A DNA stretch of 64,000 bases from Isoetes taiwanensis. Its lineage: Eukaryota; Streptophyta; Lycopodiopsida; Isoetales; Isoetaceae. Positions 56,370 through 64,000 of the stretch are shown piece by piece. The notes under the pieces were generated by a model. That model was not told where the DNA came from. It worked only from the letters and a program-made list of their open reading frames with translations, and did no database searches. Positions within the stretch are counted from its first letter, which is position 1. Every line of letters begins with the position of its first letter. The position numbers and the translations under genes were made by a program. The stretch is taken from the NCBI GenBank assembly GCA_021234155.1, contig JAJEKV010000820.1, forward strand, positions 20,904 to 84,903, written 5' to 3'.

Positions 56370-57510
56370 GCAAGCAACCACTAAGGTGATATCATCATTT
56401 GCCACAATAAAAATAAAGTACTCAAAACCTTGTTACCTACAATCCACCACCTTGCCAAGCGGAACGGCGTGCTCTAATTTGAAGTCATAGTGATGCTCAA
56501 GGTTCTCCATCAATAGTGGGAGTTAGGATGTTCCATGATTTGGTGCCTAACAACCGCTATATGAATGGACAACACCCGGGCACCACTTTGACTTGAAATT
56601 AGAGTCGCGCTCTCACCTCGGCGTCATAGCAATTTCAACCTCTAGAGCAGGCGAGTTTTGCTCCAACCCCATTGTGAGCCTCTTTGTTTAATATAACCTA
56701 GCAAAGTGACTAAAAGCTACATTGACCGTAGAGAGACTACCAAGAGAGTCGAGCAAAACTCGCTCTTTCTAGAGGAGGTAGCAAGAATTCGAAGAAGTCT
56801 ATATTGTTTGCAACGGACAATATCAAACTTTGGTGAGTTGACAACCATTCAAGAAAGTCACGCTCGGGCGGGGATGAAAGAGACACGAATACAAGCATCG
56901 AGACTTCCCCAAACCTTGCTTTCACCCCTCTTTGAACAATGGAACTTAGTATGTAAACTAGGTTGCATTGCCCAAGGAGGAAAAAAAGAAAGATTCGAAT
57001 CGGCGCACCTCATCGGTCACTAACATCAATTAACCGAAGACACAGGTCCGGGCATCAGACGTCCCAATCTTTGCTTTCCCCGGCTCTTTGGACAATGGAA
57101 CTTAGCATGTAAACTAAGCTACATTGCCCAAAAGCCGGGGAAAGAAAATCCGTGGGAAGTCTCGATGCTTGAATTCAAGAGTCAAAGCATGCTTCAATCA
57201 CTAACATCTAATGAACCCACGTAATCGCAAAGCAACCACTAGGCCTTATATCCTCCGTGGGCACAATAAAAAATAGAGTACTCAAAAACCTTGTAACCTC
57301 CTCTCTAGAGCGAACGATTTACGCTTTCAGACCCCCCATTTTGCGGCGTCTGCCAATATAACCTAGCAAAGTATCTAAGATACATTGACACAGACACGCG
57401 AAAAGAAAGTCGAAACAAAGGTCGCCCTTCTAAAGGAGGTCACAAAAAATTCGAAGTCTATATTGTTTGCCATGGAGAATAAAAGCACAGTGACACGACA
57501 ACCATTCAAG
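56370..57510. repeat. Diverged tandem repeat array
   Basis: Several phrases recur. GCAA(A)GCAACCACTA then CACAATAAAAA occurs at about 56377 and 57225. TATAACCTAGCAAAGT occurs at 56692 and 57356. CAATGGAACTTAG..ATGTAAACTA occurs at about 56936 and 57094. TCGAAGAAGTCTATATTG and TTCGAAGTCTATATTGTT occur at about 56788 and 57441. Spacings of about 160, 660 and 850 bp show overlapping duplications rather than one clean unit. Confidence 0.7.
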
Positions 57511-57524
57511 AGGTTTCTAATTCA

Positions 57525-57770
57525 GGGCTTACTCCTTTTCGAGTTTCTTGCTTGATGTATCTAAATCGCCACCTAAAATGAGTGGCGACCTCATCCTAGG
57601 GGCAATTTAGATACATCAAACAGACAAACAAAAGCTTTTTAAGCGACATGAAAGGTTATGCACTCTTGGCTTACTCCCTTTTTAGAGTTTCACTTAGCAG
57701 TATCTAATTCGCCACTCGGTGGCGATGTCATCCTAGGGGCAAATTAGATCGATAAGCGAAAAACGAAGGA
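57525..57770. repeat. Two tandem stem-loop units, about 142-bp spacing
   Basis: Each unit starts GGCTTACTCC. In unit one, GATGTATCTAAAT (57554-57566) and ATTTAGATACATC (57605-57617) are perfect inverted arms enclosing an inner stem CGCCAC/GTGGCG. Unit two (about 57698-57760) repeats the inner stem around a 3-nt loop and the phrase CATCCTAGGGGCAAATTAGAT. Conservation of paired bases in both copies suggests a structured element. Confidence 0.75.
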
Positions 57771-58066
57771 GACTAAGGCAGGTGAGTTTAGTTGGAAGTC
57801 TCGAAGTTAGGAAGTCCACTAATCCCTAATTGGCATCATCCCTAATTAGGGATGTTTTGACTCACTAACATACTTACTTTACTTAACTATAACACAAACA
57901 ACTCAATCGCTGCAACCCAACCCCAAAATGTTATTAAGACAAAGGAATCCTCGTCAACATTGGTTCATTCATGTGCATCGAGATCTCGGGGAAAAATATC
58001 AAAAAAAATAATATAGAAGTAGCTCATGGGTTAATGTAATGCGTGCGCATCACGTTAGCACCACTA
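57771..58066. other. Spacer
   Basis: Contains a short palindromic repeat of CCCTAATTAGG (57833-57853 region). Nothing else recognised. Confidence 0.4.
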
Positions 58067-61000
58067 TCACTCACGGCCGGAGCGGCGGCGAGGCTTGATT
58101 AATAATGTCGGTATTTCTTCACCTTCCTTCACGGTTCTTCTACCCCCATCAAAGGTCCATTTCACGTTGTGTTTGGGCCCGATGAAGCATTCCATCCCTC
58201 CGCGAGCAATCATAGGTGGCAAAGGGAGGCATCGTGATTGAGGTTGAGCATTGCATACCGGGTGCCGGTATAATATATCCATCATTTTGCTGGGCGGAAC
58301 CTCACGCCCATCATCCAATCAACAAACATCTCAAATGCGACGATGTCCACGCGCTAAGGCATACCAACCAACTTGAAGTTATTGCAGCACATACTTGACA
58401 ATGTCACGAAGTCTCCATTCTTTTACATCATCCCATTTGTCATATAGGTATTCGGGAGGGAGGTATGAAATACCTGCTCCTTGGAACTCTAAGGGGATCA
58501 GAATCTAAAACTCTTGATATTGTGCGATATATGGTCATTGTCTATTCTCAACACCGTATTTTCCCTACCCAAAGCCGCAAGCTGATTCTTTGTGTCTAGT
58601 AAATTACGCGACCATCTTGTCATGAGCATTTGCACGATCTTTTTAAGCGCGACGTTTTCCTCGACAAAGTGAGGTTTCGACTTCTTTTCATTCTCTAGTT
58701 GAGCCTTCATCTACCTCATACATCACTTTTTCTTCGCCGGGCCCATACGCCACTTCTAAAGTTTTTTTGGCATCTTGAAGCAAATAAGTTATAGTCACGG
58801 GCTCATCACCAAGAGGCTTTGAATCCTCCGCAAGCTTACTCTCTTCTTGCTACCACGCAAGCTTCCTTGTTTCCCACTTTCTCTTGCGGCATAATTCTTA
58901 CGGGCTCCCCTCTCACAATCTCATAGTACACTTGCTTGGCAAATGTCTTCTTGGTCGTGGTTTTATCATTGTTCCTTTCACTTGCACCCACCTCTCCAAA
59001 GCTCTAGCTCGGACTTCAGGGGATCTTGCAGTCATATGCCTTATACTTACCGCTCTCTGCTTGGCGGTCGGCGTCAAACTGTTTGCGTCTAAAATTGGCC
59101 TCAATATAAAATCAAAAATCCGCTCCATCCAGCGCTTGGCCACAGGCCCATGTCACATGCAACACCATGCACCTCTCAGAATTGTGACACCTTGTTTTCT
59201 TGGCCACCACGCCATTGCCCTCAACCTCAACAACTCTTTTGCATGCAACTCATTCATCCCTAGCATGTTCCTCCGCTCCTGCAGATGTCATTTGTGCCCT
59301 AACCTCCCCATTAACTTTAGGTAGGGAAGGAATACAAAACCCATCTCCTTCTTCTGGAGTTCTCAAAATGGACGACATCTAGAAAGTCGGCCCCATGTGT
59401 CATTTCACCAAAGACCTTCTCCCTTTTGAGACTTAACTTGTGGGTTGTTCGGACATTCTTTTTGGCATGGCACTAGATAAGTTTTTGCAATAGTATTCTT
59501 GGCGAATTGGCTTTTTTAGCTGCGTGGAAATAAACAACAACTCAATATGACTTATAAATTATAAAAAATAAAAAGTGCAAAAAAAAAACATAGCAATGCC
59601 AAAGATGTTTTATTGAATGTATTTCAAGCAATTACTCAATCAATATTTTTTTTTGCATACAAGAAGCTCATAAAAATGTACGCTTAAGCATTGACTTGGT
59701 CCAACTTGTCAAGATCGCCATTTTTGACCCAACTTGAGGAATCCAATCTGATTCCGTTTGGGGGTCTAGTGCAATGTGTTGGAGAGCAATTCCAAGTGCT
59801 TCCGCATGGTGTTCAAGAGCCGGTTCAGATCAAACTTAGTGCCTTGTCCCCGTATTGGGGATTCCGCGACGATGCTTCAAATAATCGCACATGTTTGAAA
59901 CCTCTGGGTTTGTTCATTGGTACCCATGGTCTCCAAAGAAAGAATGCTTGCGTGCAAAATCGACAAGGTAATAAATAAAGTAGATTGCCCTTAAGAGGTC
60001 AAAGTCTACCTTTGCATTCTTTGTCTTACTTCCATCTCTGTTTGGACCCCAATACAAATCATCATGCATGTAAGGATAGGCAAGCCTTTCATTCTCTATT
60101 GCCTTTTTGGCGGCGACATCCATGCCTTTGTATGCCCACCGCTTCACTTCCATTGGGTTAAGCCTATTAACCGTTCTTCTCCCGAGTCACATATACCAAT
60201 ATAAATGACACAGGGATCCATGCAACCTCTCTCTTTCCCCAAATTAAAATGAAGCAAGACATTGCCGGGTGCAAGTCCATGTGTAAATGGTGCTCTTTAT
60301 GAAGCTTAAGCCGGCTTAAAAAGCGACATAGTTAGATCACCCACTCTTTGAGCAACATATAACTCTTGCTTTCTTCGTTTACTCCAAGCTTATGGGCGTC
60401 GACCTCGTGAAAGAGCTTATGCCTAGTCTCTTAAATGCATGCGGCAAACTCATTATCTCCATGATGCACAAAAGAGATGCACAAGAACCCCATTCCGGTG
60501 AGGGAAATATCAACCCTCGTTCTTACCAGCGGGTTTATAAATGCAAATCGCATTATGATAGACCCATGTCTAACTCCGCATTTGTGATTCCTCATGTTTT
60601 TCATCATGGCCTTTACTATCACATCGGGGCCTAGCTGCATACCCAACCAGACATCATCATTAGAAATTTAACACAATAGGGTTCGTCTTTAAGAAAACTA
60701 GAACCGGGATATTGCATTTGAATACCGTTCCATATGTTCCTGAACCAATTCTGGTCTTGTTGATTATTTGAGAGCAATCCACCATTGCAAACAGATAGTC
60801 TTGGTGCCCGCCTTTTTCTTTTCCCACTCTTTATCGGTTTCACCGGACGCTTGGCTCTAATAGTCGTGCGGCCACTTTCTTAACTGGGGGGGTTGATGGG
60901 TTTCCTTTTTGAGCTTTCGATTAGTCTAAAGGCGTGTTTCCATTCCATTACCTTATCTTTCAAAGACTCTCTCAAGCGTGGACTAGTTAGATTTGCCACT

Positions 61001-61466
61001 TGCATGAATCATGTTCCCGTTTGTATGGGATACATTGCCATCTATCAAGCATACCTTTGGAATCAATCTTTTCGGGTTCTAGGTCTATCATTCGAGGCCC
61101 AAAAGCTCTTTGAGCATCTTGCATGAGACTTGAGTGGAAGTCTAGCCATCCTTCTTACATTTGTGGTAATCAACTCTAATTTTCGGATGGGGTGGCAAAG
61201 ACAAATCAAGCTCACAAAACCAATTCATTAAAAGGGGTCTTAAGTTTGGACCATGGTCATTTGGGGTCTTGATCTTTTTTCCTTTGCATCTTAGTAGAGG
61301 GCTGGGCCTCTAGGTTTATGTGGGGGCTGCTGCTTCCCCCTAGGTCCTTCTCAGGGGGCTCATGTGAGGCTTCTGCTACTTCTAGTCTAAGCAGATCTAA
61401 CTCTTGTGGATTCATAGCAACTTTAGAAGAAAGCGTGTATAGATAGCAATATGCCAAGCGTAGCAA
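58067..61466 (-). mobile_element. Unidentified element with fragmented minus-strand coding region
   Basis: Minus-strand open pieces follow one another and share composition. They are MNPQELDLLRLEVAEASHEP (about 61416), GKRKRRAPRLSVCNGGLL (about 60820), MRNHKCGVRHGSIIMRFAFI (about 60590), LYWGPNRDGSKTKNAKVDFD (about 60060), a coiled coil ENVALKKIVQMLMTRW (about 58650) and MIARGGMECFIGPKHNVKW (about 58200). The style recalls the non-enzymatic ORF ('putative plant transposon protein') carried by some plant retrotransposons, but I cannot match a named domain. Multiple frameshifts separate the pieces. Confidence 0.35.
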
Positions 61467-64000
61467 AGCAAAACATCAACACCTAAAAGTCTGAAAAAAA
61501 AAACCGACTTTAGTGAATGTCAATGGCGGGTGAAATGGTTCATTAAGATTCTAGTAAACTACTACGTTTCAAGCTTGGCAGTTTAGGCACTCTCTCGAGT
61601 TTCAAGTTGATGGTTATAGGCACTCTATGGTTTATCTCTTGAGTTTGGCGATTCACGGGTTATATGCAATGCATTTCTCTCATTTTCTTCCACAAGTTTA
61701 ACTTATGATCTGACCCAGCTACTGACTCCATTGGGACACTCCCTCATAGAGGTTGGCAGCACTTAACTCAACACATTGCATAGGCCCACCTATCAAAGTC
61801 ACGAATATTTAACAAAACATACACCACTCCCTATATTAGTATTGGGCTTTTCGTCAACAACACCGTCCGGGGAAATAGGGTATATCTCATTAAATATTCC
61901 TCGACCTTCCATAAGAGTTACAACACCCACCTTTAGCAACATAAGTGACGTAAAGCCAACAAGCTGGCTGGGAGAGGGCTATACATCTAAATGGGAGGTT
62001 GACCTTAGCAATCCTCAACATCGGCAATGACACCCACCCTCGGCATGGCACAATTAAATGTGGCACACCAGGCGAGGGGTCACCGCCCTCGACCAAGGAT
62101 CACTCCGAATCGCTAACCCTAGCTGGGGATCGCTTCCCTACCCTAAGCGCTATTGTTGTCGATGAAAGGGTAGGCAACCAACTTTTTTTCTTATTTTTTA
62201 TTTCTATTTCATTATTTTTTCCTTTCTTTATTGTTTTTGTTTTGTTTTCATTTTATTTTTCTTTTTTTTTTTTTTTTATTATTTTTTTTTTTTAAAAAAT
62301 CGCCGGATTCAACCATAGGTCGAGGCGCTCACCATCGTCACGCCCTCGATGGGGGGCAATGTGCAAGGGCCTCACTATGGAGGAACCCCGGACCTACAAT
62401 TAAAAAAAACAACAAAAACTACCTAGGTTTGGCTAAAAACTAAGGGAAAAAAAAAAAAAGCAAAGGGGCACAAAAGGTGTGGGGAGGTAGCCAGTGGTTT
62501 ACCTTGTTACACAAGAGAAATAAGCAAAAGCGCCTCTAATATATATAGAAAAACTTCGGCAGTTTAAAATCCACTTTCGTTTACTTTAACCCCTCAGCGT
62601 AAGTAGTTTAAATAAGAACCGGGCTACGCCACTAAAAACCTTTATTTGAAGTTTAACCTTTCATTTTCGCTACGCGAAAAAGAGTTCGGCGATAAGTGAA
62701 CAACAAGGCTTCTACGCTGAAAGCCCGAGGGGATTCAAGGTAGTTTAAAGCGAAACCTGACTCTCGCTTTTACTTAAACTTTTTTTTAGGCGGCCGGTAT
62801 AAAATACAAAAATAATTATTTTCCCAAAAAGCGTATTTTCCACTGCTCTCTCGTCTGAAAAATAATTTCATACGTCTGCAACCTATCCTGCACGGAAATA
62901 TTGCCTCGGGTTGCCCGCCGGCCCGGTTTAGCTCGGTGGTTGTTGCCCGTCCCAAATGGGAGGGTGCCAAAAACGTTGAGTAGGCTTTTGGGCACCCTAG
63001 TGTGATAGGCTAGGTGTCCAAACCGCCCATGCGGCAATAATTCGTGGTTTTTATTACATATTTCTTTTAGTTTGGGTTGTAGTGTGATTTTATTTAAGTT
63101 CAACCCCAAATTTCATTGAAAATTTACCACTCAATGAAATTTCCAAATGCCAACTTGGCTAATATTTTGTTCTAATGGCAGCTTCACACTATCTCTATCT
63201 CTAATATATAATTGTAATATGGCCAATAAGGGGCAGCTTAAATTTATTTTATTGACGTCGACATTTATGTTTAGAATATACACGTGGAAGCACCAATAAA
63301 ATTTAGGAAAAATCTTGGTCTTTCTAGAAGTTGCGATTCTTCTAGAGGCTTGATCTAGATGTCCGCCTACCGGAGGCTTCCCATTGTAGTTGCGGAGAGA
63401 TCTGGTCTCTTCTTATTTTTAGTATAAATGGAGGTAAGCTTTAACGTCGATTGAAGTTGAAGACATAAATGCATTTATAGCCACTTTAGTTTTTGGATGA
63501 GAGTAGCATGAATAAAGGGAATTATCGCAAAAGATTCATATCGACCATCGATTTTGGCATCTCTATAATTCTGGGGTGGCAATTTAGATAGCTACAACTA
63601 CTTTTCTATTCACATGCAAAAAACCCTAATTTGGATCCTGCTGCAAAAATCCTGTTTCGGCCTTGCAGTTAGAGTCTTCCAGCAATGGCCAAATCCGTGT
63701 ATCTGCAAAAAAAAAAGAGATCCGCCAAGTCGAATGCTCTTTTAGTTAAGATTTATGATAAGCGCCTTCACGAGATTTGGGAAGCAATCAGCGGTGTTCC
63801 TATAACTTGGTCGTCCCTACTCTTAGCTAAATCATCAGAGGTACTATATACTCGGTTTTCCCGGGAAAAGTATTAAAAAAGCTCCTCACCACGTAATGAT
63901 GATGTGGAAGGAGGGAAGGCTGGATAACCAAAATGATTGGGGGGAGGGTTGAGAGTGGATTCTTGATGGTGATGCGAACATGGCGGATGTTTGGGACCAA
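61467..64000. other. Transposon-like DNA, no supported gene
   Basis: GC-variable, repeat-like. Near 62.56-62.78 kb phrases resembling those at 52.6-52.9 kb (AGTTTAA, CGCGAAA types) suggest shared element families. A frame at 63685-63876 (MAKSVYLQKKKRSAKSNALL) follows a TATAAATGG box (63423) and could be the start of a retrotransposon ORF, but no motif confirms this. The window ends in unassigned sequence. Confidence 0.35.
62193..62296. repeat. Long T-rich tract
   Basis: About 100 bases of almost pure T with scattered C and A, ending in a poly-T run next to AAAAAAT. Could be the reverse complement of a retroelement A-tail or simple slippage. Confidence 0.85.

Noticed and set aside
62920-63030. 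tRNA-like A-box (TTTAGCTCGGTGG)
   Set aside because: No B-box (GGTTCGANNCC) at the right distance and no cloverleaf acceptor pairing.
1-64000. CRISPR arrays, rRNA, bacterial operons or organelle DNA
   Set aside because: No regular spacer-repeat array or rRNA stretch was seen; introns and gene content indicate nuclear eukaryotic DNA.

Overview
This is nuclear DNA of a land plant. The evidence is genes with GT-AG introns, a nuclear-encoded plastid ribosomal protein L11 with a transit peptide, a plant PHS1-type phosphatase, a DRM-type methyltransferase relic and several PLS-class PPR relics. The sparse genes, the many decayed transposons and the style of the PPR repeats (phrases such as GRLIHEQII and SWGAMI-GYAQHG) suggest a fern or another non-seed vascular plant with a large genome. 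That last step is inference, and no species is claimed.

Layout. 0.6-1.7 kb: decayed LINE reverse transcriptase. 4.8-6.6 kb (minus): two-exon Abraxas-like gene. 7.8-8.8 kb: PPR pseudogene split by a 216-bp hAT-type MITE with a perfect 8-bp target duplication. 9.5-9.8 kb: GTAC-rich fold-back. 10.1-11.7 kb: multi-exon RING-like gene with one in-frame TGA. 12.8-17.0 kb (minus): broken class II transposase carrying a nested LINE 3' end with a (TTCTA)n tail. 17.3-18.5 kb: second PPR relic followed by ABCF3-like exon fragments. 22.8-23.8 kb: dead DRM methyltransferase copy. 24-35 kb: mostly unrecognised repeats, a dsRBD-like exon pair and a second copy of the MITE. 35.7-37.0 kb: broken 2-oxoglutarate-dependent dioxygenase. 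37.6-39.5 kb: tandem repeats, two Helitron-type 3' ends and a PPR scrap.

41.4-50.6 kb is the gene island. Three genes lie head-to-tail on the minus strand: plastid L11 (4 exons, 225 codons), PHS1 (11 exons, about 825 codons, with four single-base indels in one exon) and a PHOSPHO-type HAD phosphatase (5 exons, 262 codons). The exon joins were worked out by hand from splice sites and reading phase.

50.6-64 kb is a GC-richer transposon field: a decayed hAT transposase (53.5-55.4 kb), tandem and hairpin repeats (56.4-57.8 kb), an unidentified minus-strand element (58-61.5 kb) and a long T-tract.

The intact genes do not form a pathway. They are independent housekeeping functions: deubiquitinase scaffold, plastid translation, microtubule-linked phosphatase and head-group or phosphate metabolism. 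I found no operon, CRISPR, rRNA or convincing tRNA, and no clearly new multi-gene system. The most unusual items are the transposase family at 12.8-17 kb, the MITE pair with exact duplications, the DRM relic with Cys replaced by Tyr, and the clustered indels in PHS1.
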